NCBI GenBank assembly: GCA_015680905.1
Contig: CM027385.1
Coordinates: forward strand, 77,893,501-77,957,500
Direction: 5' to 3'
Origin: Coptis chinensis
Lineage: Eukaryota > Streptophyta > Magnoliopsida > Ranunculales > Ranunculaceae
Length of the DNA stretch: 64,000 nucleotides
Of the stretch, positions 1 to 12,100 are shown in pieces. A program made the position numbers and the translations under genes. A model generated the notes under the pieces. The model saw only the letters and a list, made by a program, of their open reading frames with translations. It searched no databases and was not told where the DNA came from. Within the stretch, counting starts at the first letter, position 1. Every line of letters starts with the position of its first letter.

Positions 1-340
1 TTCTTTGGTGAAAGAGAAAGAGAGATTTGAGGAGGTGAACAGTGAGAGAGAGAGAGAGGGTTTTGAGGGTTGTAAGAAATGAAATGAAGGGTGGAGATTG
101 AGTGAATGGGGAGTTTTAACGGTTGAAGATGGTTTGGAAGTTTGAATATTTGGTTTGGTGTAACGGTCATGAAAGTTGTTGGTTCGGAACCGAAGCTAGC
201 TAAGCAGATATCGAAATTTCGGCTATGAACCATAAACGAAATTTTCCGGTTTTATCTTTTATGTGAACCCAAAGCCTCAAATTTCAAATTTATAAAACTT
301 CGGAAGAAGTTCATAACTTCATATAGTCTCATTACGCATT
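1..340. other. intergenic, possible upstream region of a leftward gene
   Basis: No convincing coding sequence. The first ~60 bases are purine-rich (GA repeats); read on the minus strand this is a CT-rich tract of the kind common in plant 5' UTRs, so a gene reading leftward may begin just outside the window. That is inference only. Confidence 0.25.
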
Positions 341-744
341 GGGAGGGGTTCTAGACTACTAGGGATATATATTAGAAAAACAAGTAAATAGTTAGGACAT
401 TTATAAATTTTAGATTAGGCTAATTTTTTTTATAGATATGATTTCCAAACTATTCTAAACATTGTCACAAATTATCAAAAAAAATTAAAAAGTTTTAAAC
501 TTGCCAAATATAATATCAAAAATGGTCAAAATGAACTATTCACAATTAGCTATTTTTTAAAAAAAAATTTGTTGACAATATTGGATGGGATTACAAGTTT
601 CGGATTTGAATAATTTTTTGTGATAATGTTTTAAGTAGTTGGAAGATCATATGTACTAAAAATTAGCCAAATCTAAAACTTAGAAATGTCTTAAAAATCA
701 TGAGTACGTGTTTTTCTAATAATATATGTCCCAAAACCCCTCCC
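341..744. mobile_element. inverted-repeat MITE, Mutator-like
   Basis: Both ends carry the same long sequence in opposite orientation. The left end starts GGGAGGGGTT (341-350) and the right end finishes AACCCCTCCC (735-744). The inverted match continues inward for more than 150 bases through TTAGAAAAACA, TTTTAGAT(T)(A/T)GGCTAATTTTT and CTAAACATTGTCACAAA-like blocks. There is no coding capacity. The flanks end in GCATT on both sides, which could be a degenerate 9 bp target duplication. A second related end (TATGTCCCTAGAACCCC..) lies at 13311-13331, so this is a repeated family. Long inverted ends suggest a Mutator-type non-autonomous element; family assignment is inference. Confidence 0.6.
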
Positions 745-1027
745 GCATGCATTTAGCATATATGAACATCTCTAAGTAGTACCATCAACCGTCCGTCGGA
801 TGCTACCACCAATTTCAAAATTTCATGAAAACCATCTCTAGGTGGACTCAAAATCTCAAACGTGGTCACCATATTTGTCAATTCGCATCTGTATTTACAA
901 ATTTGTGATTTCATTTGCGAATACCGCGCGCCAATGGGAGTGTCGCATGTTTTTTTTTTCACTTGGGGCGACAGTTGGGAGTTTGCGTGGGTGTTTTTTT
1001 GGGGCAAAACTTTCCCCACCTTTTTAA

Positions 1028-1583
1028 TAGGGGGGTAGCAGTTTTGTACACAACCTGCAAACCCAACACAAATCCGACAAGAAATAAAGAGGTTCGGGTT
1101 GGGGAAAAAGACTTTTGGGTCATTGAAGGGTTGACTCTCCAAACCCGTCAAATAAATGGGTTGAGTTAGGGTCACATATGTTAACTCAGATAACTCTTGA
1201 GTAGACCCGATTAATTCTCGGGTCTAATAGGTCGGGTCATCAACCCGTATTACATGTTTTAAGATGCGTGTTTCCTAATTTTTTAAATATCATCTTCCCT
1301 ACTACCTAAAAGAAAATAGAAGATTCAGTAGTTTTATGTTGTGTAACAATTAAGCATGTATTTTTAATAAATTCAGACTTAATCTATTGTACGTTGTTTA
1401 TTAGTTTATGTTTGCAAAAGTTAAAATACTACTGGGTTATCTGTTAACCCGATCCAAGTTTGACTTGCTAGCTTGAGGGGTCATGGGTCGGGTAACCCGT
1501 TAATTTGGTGGGTTGGGTTCAGGTTGTTTGGTCCTTCAAATCGTGATCCGATTTCGACCCAACACAACCCATTGCCACTCGTA
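1028..1583. mobile_element. hAT-like non-autonomous element
   Basis: The left end reads TAGGGGGGTAGCAG and the right end, reverse-complemented, TACGAGTGGCAATGGG, which align as degenerate hAT inverted ends of the TAGGGGTGGCAA type. They are flanked by CTTTTTAA (1020-1027) and CTTTTTAG (1584-1591), an 8 bp target duplication with one mismatch, as expected for hAT. The interior repeats GGGTTGGG, GGGTCGGGT and ACCCGTTAA motifs in both orientations, giving a strong potential stem. No transposase coding region is present; this is a passive element. Confidence 0.6.
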
Positions 1584-1591
1584 CTTTTTAG

Positions 1592-2920
1592 CAAAATCAA
1601 ATTCAAAATATTTAAAAACTAAACTGAGCTCCATTTAAAGTGGTGTTGGTAGCAGTTTATGGATAATTGTTTACATACTTATTCACAAAATTGACAGTTG
1701 ATGCTACCACCACCTAGTGATGCTACTACAAAATTGATAGTTGATGCTACCATAGTACACAGAGGTGGAGAGGTAGTTTCTTATTAGCATTTAGCAATTT
1801 TCTATATGCTCTTAAAATTTTGCACCTTATGAGGTGCTTAAAGAAAGATTCTAGCTAATTATGTGTAGTTTTGCATTGAAATAAAAATTGGATCATATAT
1901 TTCAATACAAATTGTTGGTGTTTAGTTAGGGAGTTCCCTAATGAGAACTCCCTAAAACATTAAAAACACCCCAGAGTGACACTGTTGTTGGGGATTTTGG
2001 TTTATCTCTTTGTTTTTTTTTCAAGTAATTGGGTTGAGTTTTCTAATTATTTTTGTCTCTAGTCCATTCCAATTTTAATTTCGTCATAAGTCTAAAACTG
2101 GGATGATGTCATTATATGAAAATTTAAATTTACATATGATGATGTCAGCCCAATTTGTTATTGAGCCGAAATTATAAGTTAAAAATGATAACTTCAACCC
2201 AATTTTAAATTTACGGCAAAATTAAAAATTAAAATAGACTTATAGTAAAGTTATTATTGGGCTTTGTCCTTGGGCCATAATCACTGTTTCTTTTTGGACA
2301 AGGTATTTTGGAGTCCTACTCAAATGTTACTTTCAGCACCATAAATAAAAGTAGGAACTTGCATATAATTTGCGTGGAAGTGTAAGCTTGAAATTGTCAT
2401 ATAATTAAACGTAGAAACTTGTCACATTTAATAGTTTTCGTTGGATAAGACTGTCCAATTGTTGTAGTTAGATGTTGTAGTTAGATGGTCAATGGAAGTA
2501 TTGTTCATCCACGTTCTCGTGAAGTGAAAGCAGCATATGATTCCTATTCCACCATATATATCGGGGCACAAAGGCACCCTTTGTACACTTTATTTAAACG
2601 GGATATCCATTTCAAAAGTCCAAAATCGACATATCAGACTTGTGACTGCTCATAGCATTTCATGTGAGTTGTTGAAAACTTGAAATTTTAATCAATGCTT
2701 CTCCATATTTCAATCCTTTGATCCTTTCACAGTTCACGCTTTCCAACCATCTTATTCAGGCTATTCAAGGAATTCTCAGTATTTATGCATTTTAATAATT
2801 ATTTTTCGAAATAAAAGTTCAGATGGATAAACATATATAAAATTTAAGGAAGAGAATTGGGATCCTCTAAAGTGAGTTCAGTCATCAGTGTGGATTAACA
2901 TACTATCCATTTGATCCATT
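1592..2920. other. intergenic region upstream of NIP-A
   Basis: AT-rich and without coding signal. A short motif GATGCTACCA recurs at about 1700-1752 and also occurs at about 799. The proximal promoter of the first aquaporin gene must lie in the last few hundred bases. I see nothing else that I can support. Confidence 0.4.
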
Positions 2921-2923
2921 TGG

Positions 2924-2931
2924 TATAAATA
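2924..2931 (+). promoter_or_regulatory. TATA box of NIP-A
   Basis: TATAAATA lies 76 bases upstream of the NIP-A start codon at 3000, a usual plant TATA-to-ATG distance with a short leader. The downstream leader contains no ATG. Confidence 0.5.
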
Positions 2932-2999
2932 TAGACTTGGAGTCCTACACAACCATAACTCCATTTTCTTTAATTTTGTTTTCTCTCCAAGTCACAGCC

Positions 3000-5390
3000 A
3001 TGTCTGAGGTATCTGGAACAAACAATTCCCATCATGCAATTTCAATAGAAGAAGGAAATGCATTGAAGCTTCCAAGTAATGAAAGCTCGGAAAATCTTCT
3101 TTCTCTTCTTTTCTTGCAAAAGGTAAGTACTATACTTTCTTTTTCTTCATCATTTTCTTTGTAGAAAAAAAATATCAGCTAAGCAATATATATATATATA
3201 TATATATATAGTATAATTGATGAGTACAAGACGTACGAGTGAAAATCTTGCAAATGTTTGTAGTTGGTTGCAGAGCTACTGGGGACGTACTTTATGATAT
3301 TTGCCGGGTGTACTGCAGTTGTGATCAACATAAAGAAAGACAGTGTTATAACACATCCTGGGGTGTCCATTACATGGGGTCTAGTTGTGATGGTCATGGT
3401 GTACTCGCTCGGGCATATCTCTGGCGCGCATTTCAATCCTGCCGTAACCATCGCCCATACGGCCTGCAAGCGTTTTCCATTGAAACAAGTAAGTTAGAAA
3501 ATTTGAATAATGATTTTACTTTGGTTCGGTGGAAAAAAGGTAAGCACTATATATGAAACTGGGTACACTACTAAGGCAACATCTTCCATAACATAGTTTT
3601 TTTTTTTTTTTTTTTTTCGATAAAAAAAAAAATTCACACCTAAGCTTCCATAACATAGTTTATTTAGATTCTAATATAATAAATATCCTTGTGGGTCATG
3701 TAGAATTCTTTTGAATTGTGAATGGAAAATTATTTCATTGTGGACGTCAACAATCAACATTAATTATTGGAGCTCAGTTGATCTTTAATTTCTTTTGTCA
3801 TTAACGTTCTCTTGGTCTAAACGTTACTACGTTGTCTATTTCGTACTGCCTATAGCATTACAAACAATACACACTTCCATTCCTCCACTCCAAAACGCAA
3901 AATTAGCATAAATCCAAATTGTAATGTATCTTGAAGTTATAAAAGACAGATTTTATTAATAGAAATTTGATCCCTTTGTGTGGTCTAGAACATCATGTTA
4001 ATTGAAGCATTCACAACGAACAACGTAGCTAATCATGACAAATATAAATATCTCAAAAACAAAAATCATCATACAGTGATGATAGTTGCATACAATGCAC
4101 CTCCTTGTTAGATATGGGATACTGAATGCATTTAACAGGCAAAATTTTGATATGCACATAGATACAACTTGAGTCCCTTGGATGGCAATGTCATATTACA
4201 AATTCGACCTTACATTGTCTCAAACCAAATGCTGACGGCTATTAATTGATTTAGGATCAATGTAGTTGGAATAAGGCGTTAGACTGCCCTGCATTTGATT
4301 TACACACACGTTTTTGAACAAAACTCTGAATACAATTCTAAAACGGTATATACCTATTACCTACATTGATGACCTTCAAATGTGAATTTATATTAGCTCG
4401 CAACTTTTTGTTAAATTTTACTAGTCATCCCAAGAGTTGTAAATTATGTTTTCTGATGTATACTAGGTGCCAGCCTATATCTTCGTTCAGGTTATTGGAT
4501 CGACGCTTGCCAGTGGTACAGTAAGACTGTTATTTGGTGCAAAGCAATTCCCAGGAACAATACCAGCAGGATCAGACATGCAATCTCTTGTTTTAGAATT
4601 CATCATTACATTCTTCCTCATGTTTGTAATCTCTGGTGTTTCCACCGATGATCGCGCGGTATGATCTTCTACACCCAATTGTGCCACAATTAGAACACTA
4701 AAGTGTGTATTAACAACTGAACAATACCACTGAATGCGGCTAAGTTCTTTAAGTTGGCGGTTTAATTGGAAATGCTTTACACAATGCCCCTCAACATCGA
4801 ATATATCCACTTAAGCCTTAAAAGGCCGTAGCTATGATGGACTGGGCCAGAGGCCTAGGGATCCAGTAATAACTGCCATGGGATTCCTAAACAGCGCATT
4901 TCACAGACATAAGTTCCCAGTTACTTTTTTGTTTTTCAATAATAAAGTTTCCAATTACTCATAAACTCATAATTCATTTGTTTGGTGGTTAAAGGTAGGA
5001 GAACTTGCAGGGATTGCAGTGGGAGCAGTCATAGTAGCTAACATAATTTTTTCAGGGTATAATTTTTGGTGTAACTCAAGTTATTCAACTATCAAATATG
5101 TATCATTTAATCATACTTGTTCACTAACTCGATTAACCGAGAGCTATGACTTATCTGTGTTCCTCCCCAGACAAACGTCAGGGGCATCGATGAATCCAGC
5201 CAGGAGCTTGGGACCAGCATTCATATATGGTCGTTACGATTCGTTATGGGTGTATTTGGTTGGTCCAACTTTGGGGGCTCTAGCTGGTGCTGGGGCTTAT
5301 AGTGCCATCCGGACCACAAACAAGCCCGTTCGAGAGATCACCAAGAGTGGCTCTTTCCTCAAAAGTTCAGCTGCAAATGGGTCCATTTGA
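3000..5390 (+). CDS. NIP1-like aquaporin (NIP-A), five exons
   Basis: Nodulin 26-like intrinsic protein, a six-helix membrane channel for water and small uncharged solutes (glycerol, ammonia or metalloid acids in the family). Exons are 3000-3122, 3264-3488, 4467-4658, 4995-5056 and 5171-5390, all GT-AG, giving 273 aa, the usual NIP length. It is the first ATG after a TATA box. Both NPA boxes are present (residues 99-101, in HFNPAV, and 209-211, in MNPARS). By alignment to AQP1 the ar/R filter is W79, I197, A206, R212; subgroup I NIPs normally have V at the second position. The C-terminus carries [12 protein letters not shown], matching the nodulin 26 site phosphorylated by a calcium-dependent kinase. 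Exon 3 is two codons shorter than in the other three copies. It is the most distant member of the array, 29 kb from NIP-B. Plasma-membrane location and substrate are inferred from the family. Confidence 0.92.
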
Positions 5391-5795
5391 TTTAGAATGG
5401 GTTCCTAAATAGAATTGAAACCTTCTGCGCGTGAAAACTTTGGTTCGCTCAATATGTTATGCCTTAATGTCTCTTGGTGCAACTGTATTAGTTTTTTGAA
5501 TTTGTTTATAGAAGAAGGTACTATTCTCTGGAAATTATTTGTTGGAGTGGAGGCAAATATCCCAATTTAGGTGAGAATATCGGCACGAAATAAACAGAGG
5601 ATTTCTCGAAAATATGTAGGTGAGAATTTCGGGTTTTTACTATGTTGGGAATTTGGAAATTTTAGAGATTTGTGTCTGGGATCCAAGCCCAGTCTCATAG
5701 TACAGAAAGAAGTTTACATACTTTGAACTACTGAACGAGATGCCAAACCCAAACAAATAAGAACAATGGATAGGAACATATCTTATAAAAACACC
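5391..5795. other. 3' flank of NIP-A
   Basis: 3' UTR and downstream spacer of the aquaporin gene. The probable transcript end lies within the first ~150 bases (TTTGTTTATAGAAGAAGG region near 5500). No other gene is seen. Confidence 0.35.
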
Positions 5796-6129
5796 TAAAC
5801 AAACTCAAAATTGTTAGGGTGTTTAGAAGTTTTAGATTAGGCTAATTTTATGTAGATATGTTCTCATAACTATTCTAAACATTGTCATAGATAATCAAAA
5901 AATTCAAAAATTTCTAAACTTGTTAAATGCCGTTAACAAATTACAAAATTTGGCTAATTGTGGACCGTTCATTTTCACCATTTTTTATACCATATTTGGC
6001 AAGTTTAGAAAATTTTAATTTTTTTTATTATTATTTGTGACAATGTTTAGAATAGTTATGAGATCATATCTACAAAAAATTAGCCTCATCTAAAACTTAT
6101 AAATGTTTTAACGAATTTGAGTTTGTTTA
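5796..6129. mobile_element. fold-back MITE with ~130 bp inverted ends
   Basis: The left arm begins TAAACAAACTC (5796) and the right arm ends GAGTTTGTTTA (6129). The arms stay complementary inward through TTTTAGAT(T/G)AGGCTAATTTT, GTAGATATG(T/A)TCTCATAAC and TATTCTAAACATTGTCA. The inner arms are clearly related to the MITE at 341-744, so this is a second member of one family with different outermost ends. No coding capacity. Its right edge abuts the tandem array that follows. Confidence 0.6.
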
Positions 6130-6165
6130 CGCATACTCAAAAAAAAAACCAAATATTATTACTTG

Positions 6166-6166
<1 letters not shown>

Positions 6167-6242
<76 letters not shown>
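6167..6242. repeat. (AT)n microsatellite
   Basis: About 75 bases of uninterrupted alternating AT at the junction between the first partial monomer of the array and the next one. It is prone to length change and to assembly error. Confidence 0.95.
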
Positions 6243-6248
<6 letters not shown>

Positions 6249-6403
6249 ATATACCCTCTTGGCTCTATTTTTTGTAGCCTTCATAGAGACTCCAACTTTT
6301 ATAAAATACTTTGTCTAATTACGGAGAAATGGGAGAAAAAATTAGAAGTTTACATATACTCCCAAAAAAACCAAACATTATTACCGAAAAAAAAATAGAT
6401 ATA

Positions 6404-7079
6404 TCTATATCTTAATATTAAAGCTCCCACAAGGGATATTTTTCGAGCTCTATTAAAATTCCACGTCATCTCCTATTAAAACGAGAATTTCTCTCCTATT
6501 TGAAAAAAAAAAAATTCTCTTCTATTATAACAAGAATTCTTCTCCTATTAAAACAAATTCTAACACTTTTAATTAAAGCGGGAATCGTTCTCCTATTAAA
6601 ATGAGAATTCCTCCCCTATTGAAAATTAAGCAAAAATCTATCGTATTTAATTAAAATGGTAATCATTATCCTATTAAAACAGAATCTCTCTCCCAATTGA
6701 AAAAACGGGTTTTTAAAACTTAATTTAAAACAATTTGTTAGAAAATTAAAACGGGTATTTTTCTAGCGCTCTTAAAATTCCACATTATCAACTGTTATTA
6801 AAACGGGAATTCCTCTCCTATTATAATGGAATTCCTCCCCTGTTGAAAAAGAAAAATCTAACACTTCTAATTAAAACGAGAATCCTTCTCCTATTAAAAA
6901 CGGGAATTACACTTTTAAATTAAAACGGGCCGGGATCTCTCCCCCAATTAAAAAATAGGTTTTTAAAACTTAATTAAAACAATTTGTTGAGAAATTAAAA
7001 CGGGGTTTTTAAGACTTAATTAAAACAATTTGTTATGAAATTAGAATGAGTTAGCGATGAAAACATGAATCACAATTTG

Positions 7080-7166
<87 letters not shown>

Positions 7167-7223
7167 CTGATTGTTGAGCAACTTTTTAAAAGGGTCGGGT
7201 GTATGCACGGGTCTACTTTCTAG
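6404..7223 (+). mobile_element. non-autonomous Helitron inside the tandem array
   Basis: The element starts TCTATATCTTAATATTAAAG after an A and ends TCTACTTTCTAG before a T, the Helitron pattern (5' TC, 3' CTRR, insertion between A and T). The 3' end is preceded by GGTGTATGCACGGG, a degenerate version of the usual short hairpin. Joining the flanks (ATAGATA and TATTATAGATATACCC) rebuilds exactly the monomer junction seen uninterrupted elsewhere in the array, for example near 8030-8045, which defines both ends without a target duplication. The interior is a degenerate repeat of TCTCCTATTAAAACG(G/A)GAATTC motifs plus an (AT)n tract; no Rep/helicase coding. Confidence 0.75.
7083..7163. repeat. 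(AT)n microsatellite inside the Helitron
   Basis: About 80 bases of pure alternating TA/AT near the 3' end of the Helitron. Confidence 0.95.
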
Positions 7224-8650
7224 TATTATAGATATACCCTCTTAAAACTTTTATTTTTTTGGAGCCTTTATAGAGACTCCAACTTTTGTAAAATACTTTG
7301 TCTAGGAAAATGGGAGAGAAAATTGGAAGTTTACGCATACTCTAAAAAAAACCAAACATTATTACCAAAAAAAAATGAGATATATATTATAGCTATACCC
7401 TTTGGCTCTATTTTTTAGAGCCTTCATAGAGACTCCAACTTTTGTAAAACACTTTTCATAGAGACTCCAACTTTTGTAAAACACTTTGCCTAATTACGGG
7501 AAAATATGAGAGAAAATTAGAAGTTTACGTATACTCTATAAAAAACCAAACATTATTACTGGAAAAAAAAAAGGAGATATATTGGCTCTATTTTTTGGAG
7601 CTTTCATAAAGACTCTAACTTTTGTAAAGCACTTTGCCTAATTATGGGAAAATGGGAGAGAAAATTAGAAGTTTACGTATACTCCAAAAAAAACCAAACA
7701 TTATCATCCAAAAAAATGAGATATATATTATAGCTATACCCTCTTGGTTCTATTTTTTGGAGCCTTCATAAAGACTCAAACTTTTGTAAAACACTTTGCC
7801 TAATTACGGGAAAATAGGAGAGAAAATTAGAAATTTACGTATACTCGAAAAAAAACCAAACATTATTACCAAAAATATATATATATATTGGCACTATTTT
7901 TTGGAGCCTTCATAGAGACTCTAACTTTCGTAAAGCACTTTGCCTAATTATGGGAAAATGGGAGAGAAAATTGGAAGTTAACGTATATTCCAAAAAAAAC
8001 CAAACATTATTATCGAAAAAAAATGAGATATATATTATAGCTATACCCTCTTGGCTCTATTTTTTGGAGCTTTCATAAAAACTCCAATTTTTGTAAAACA
8101 CTTTGCCTAATTACGGGAAAATATGAGAGAAAATTAGAAGTTTACGTATACTCTAAAAAAACCCAAACATTATTACCGAAAAAAAAGGAGATATATTGGC
8201 TATATTTTTTGGAGCCTTCATAGAGACTCCAACTTTTGTAAAACACTTTGCCTAATTACGGGAAAATGGGAGAGAAAATTGAAAGTTTACGTATACTCCA
8301 AAAAAAACCAAACATTATTATCGAAAAAAATGAGATATATATTATAGCTATACCCTCTTGGCACTATTTTTTTGAGCTTTCATACAGATTCGAACTTTTG
8401 TAAAACACTTTGCCTAATTACGGAAAAAATATGAGAGAAAATTATAAGTTTACATTATACTCTAAAAAACCAAACATTATTACCAAAAAAAAAAAAAAAA
8501 AAGATATATTGGCACTATTTTTTGGAGCCTTCATAGAGACTCCAACTTTTGTTGCCTAATTACGGGAAAATAAGTGAGAAAATTGGAAGTTTACATATGC
8601 TCCCAAAAAAACCAAACATTATTACCATAAAAAAAATGAGACAAATATTG

Positions 8651-9199
8651 GAAAAAAGCTATCACATGCTTTTTCTCACATTTTTTCTTTTCCTTCATTC
8701 TAAACACTCAAATGTAATTAAGAAAATAAAATTATACTTGCATATTCTATAAAATATATTTGCTCAACAACTTAATTCTCCAACTGTTCATGAGATGTAA
8801 TTCTTACCAACTGTTCAATGTTGCTACCAAGATATGGCCAAAGCACATTAATGGAAACACAATATTTTTTTAAATCCCACGGTGTAGCAGTTTAGATCTC
8901 TCATCTCTCTAAAAGCCTAAGCCTAAATAGCATTTGAGATATGTCTAAAAGCCTAAAGACTAATGTGTTTCCATTTTCAATGTGATTAAATATTGTAAAC
9001 CATAAAAAAGCCTAACGGAAAACCTTTTAATTTGGATTTATGTTTTTATCGTAACATAGATAATTTTGTCTTTTTGATGATATATACCATATAGCGAATC
9101 ATGTTTAATTTAATTTAATTTTTTTATTATTTTTTTTTAATGTCATGTTTGCAATGACACTACATAAGAATCAATAGAAGTTGGTATTACACACAACCA
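8651..9199. other. AT-rich spacer between two tandem arrays
   Basis: No gene or defined element seen. The sequence is AT-rich with homopolymer runs. Confidence 0.35.
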
Positions 9200-12100
9200 T
9201 AGATAATTAAGGGAAAATCAAAAACTTGATACAAATGTTGAATTAACCTCAAATAATTATTAATGCTCAATCAGAAACTGGCTTGGATGCAAATGCATTT
9301 ACCAAACCACAAAGAATAATTAACGAAAATCGAAACCCCGGATGCAAGTGCATTGAACTAACCTCAACGAATAATTAACGAGAAATCAAAAACTCAATGC
9401 AAATACATCGAAACAAATTAACTTTAAAGAATAATTAATACGAAATCAGCAACTGGATACAAATGCATTGAACTAACCTCAAAGAATAATTAATGGGAAA
9501 TCGGAAACATGATGCAAATGCACTGAACTAACCTCATAAAATAATAAATTGCGGGAAATCGGCAACAAGATTTAAATGCATTGAACGGGCCTAAAAAAAT
9601 AATTAATTGGAAATCGGAAACTCGATGCAAATACATTTAACTAACCTAAAAAAGAGTTAACTGGAAATCGAAAACTGGATGCAACTGCATTCAACTAACC
9701 TTAGAATAATTAACAGAAAATTTAAAATTGGATGCAATTGCATTTAACTAACATCATAAATTAATTAAGTGAAAATCAGAAACTAAGAGCAAATACATTG
9801 AACTAACCTTAAAGAATAATTAACGGAAAATCGGAAACTGAATGCAACTAAATCGAGCTAACCTCAAAGAATAATTAACTGAAAATCGGAATCTAGATGC
9901 AACTACATGAAACTAACATAAGAGATTGAATAATTTACATGAAATCGAAAACGGATGCAACTCCGTGAAACTAATTAACTTAAAAGGAAAATTAACGGGA
10001 AATAAAAAAAATTAGATGCAAATGCATTAAACTTACCTCAAAAAATAATTAACAGGAAATTACAAAACGAAACAATTGAATCTAGAAGCAAATGTATTGA
10101 ACCAACCTCAAAGAATAAGAATGGAAAATCGAAAAATGAATACAATTGCATTGAACTAACTTCAAAGAATAATTAACGGAAAATCGAAAACTGGATGCAA
10201 ATGCATAGAATTAGCCTCAAAGAATAATTAACCCGAAATCAACAACTGGATGCAACTGTATCGAACTAACCTCATAGTATAATTAACAAGATATCGGAAA
10301 CTGGACGCAACGACATTGAACTAACCTCAAAGAATAATAAATCGAAAATCGAAAACTGGATGCAATTACATGAAAGTAACCTCAAAAAATTATTAACGAG
10401 AAATTAGGAACTGGATGCAAATGCATTGGGAAAAAAAAAAAAAAAAAATGAATGCAGCTACATGTAACTAACCTCAAAGAATAATTAACAGAAGATCGGA
10501 AACAGGATGCAAATGCATATAACTAGCCTAAAAAAATAATTAAAGTGAAATCATAAACTTGACGCAAATGCATTGATCGAACTAACCTCAAAGAATAATT
10601 AACGGAAAATCAGAAACATAATGCAAATGCACCTCAAAGAATAATTAACGGGAAATCATAAATTAGATACAAATGCATTGAACTAACCTCATAGAATAAT
10701 TAACGGGAAATCGGAAACAGGATGCAAATGCATAGAACTAGCCTCAAAGAATAATTAAAGTGAAATCATAAATTGGACGCAAATGCATTGATCGAACTAA
10801 CCTCAAAGAATAATTAACGAAAAATCAAAAACAGAATGCAAATGCATGAAACTATCCTCATAGAATATTTAACGGGAAATAAACAATTGGATGCAACTGT
10901 GTTGAGCTAACCTCATAGAATAAACAAGAACTCAAAAACTATTTAACTAATCGTACCTCAAAGAATAAATAACGGGAAATCCGAAACTACATGCAAATGC
11001 ATGGAACTAGCCTCAAAGAATAATTAATGCGAAATTGATAATTGTATGCAACTACATCAAATCAAACTAACCTCATAATATAATTAACGAGAAATCGGAA
11101 ACTGAATATAACAACATTGAACTAACCTCAAAGAATTATTAACAGAAATCATAAATTGGATGCAACCGTAAAGGAACTAACCCTAAATAATAATTAACAT
11201 AAAATCGGAAACTGGATGCAAGTACATAAAACTAATCTCAAAGAATAATTAATGGAAAATTGGAAATGGATGCAAATGCATCGAAATAACCTCAAAGAAT
11301 AATTAACGTGAAATTAAAAATTGGATGCAACTACATAGATTTAACCTCAAAGAATAATTAACGGGAAATCGGAAACTGAATGCAAATGCATTGAACTGAT
11401 CTTAAATAATAAATAATAACGGGAAATCAAAAACTATATGCAAGTGCATTGAGAACTAACCTCAAAGAATAATTAACGGGAAGTCGGAAACTGGGTGCAA
11501 CTGCATTGAACTAACATCAAAGAAAAATTAACCGAGAATAGGGAAGTGGTTGCGAATGCATCGAAATAACCTCAAAGAATATTTAATGGGAAATCGAAAA
11601 TTGGATGGAACTGATAGGGTTATATACTAAAATCATTACTTTTGTATTAACTCTAATTCTTTATATTTTGAATGAGAATCATATGGGCAAACGTTATGCA
11701 TATTATATATGTTATTAGTTATATGCATGTGTCTAATACTTTATGTTATAGATGATATGGTGTGTGGTGACACACAAAAGATCATATTATCAGTACCTTA
11801 TAAAGTATAAGTAAACGTTCACAACCTAGATGGATTTGGACAAACTATTGGTAAGGTTATAGTATAATCTGGTATTAGTCTATCTTGACTATAAGATTAC
11901 ACTAGTACATTTTGTGTGTATTGAACAGGACCAAGTGAGGTTATTTCTCTTTATACTGATTATATAAGAGAACAAACACCTCTGTTATTATGGATGATTG
12001 TCCTTTTAATCCGGATATAATAACGGGCACTTACATGCATTGTACATTGCTTTAAATCATCAATGAGTGAGATTCATTTGTGAATCAACAAACTTGATGG

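Larger units (their letters stand above)
6130..8650. repeat. ~155 bp tandem repeat array, about ten units
   Basis: A monomer of roughly 150-160 bases recurs, recognisable by the blocks CTATACCCTCTTGGCTC, GAGACTCCAACTTTTG, GCCTAATTACGGGAAAA, AAGTTTACGTATACTC and AAACCAAACATTATTACC. Copies of the GAGACTCCAACTTTTG block fall near 6288, 7273, 7428, 7458, 7610, 7768, 7915, 8085, 8226, 8385 and 8537; 7428/7458 is a local 30 bp duplication. The array is interrupted by a Helitron (6404-7223) and ends near 8650. It is AT-rich and noncoding. Confidence 0.85.

Noticed and set aside
753..1175. 140-codon minus-strand frame near the hAT element
   Set aside because: Crosses the element's left border, has no recognisable domain and no splice or promoter support.
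9200..11611. Regularly spaced repeats resembling a CRISPR array
   Set aside because: The entire ~55 bp unit repeats with gradual divergence; there is no constant repeat with unique spacers, and the DNA is clearly plant nuclear.
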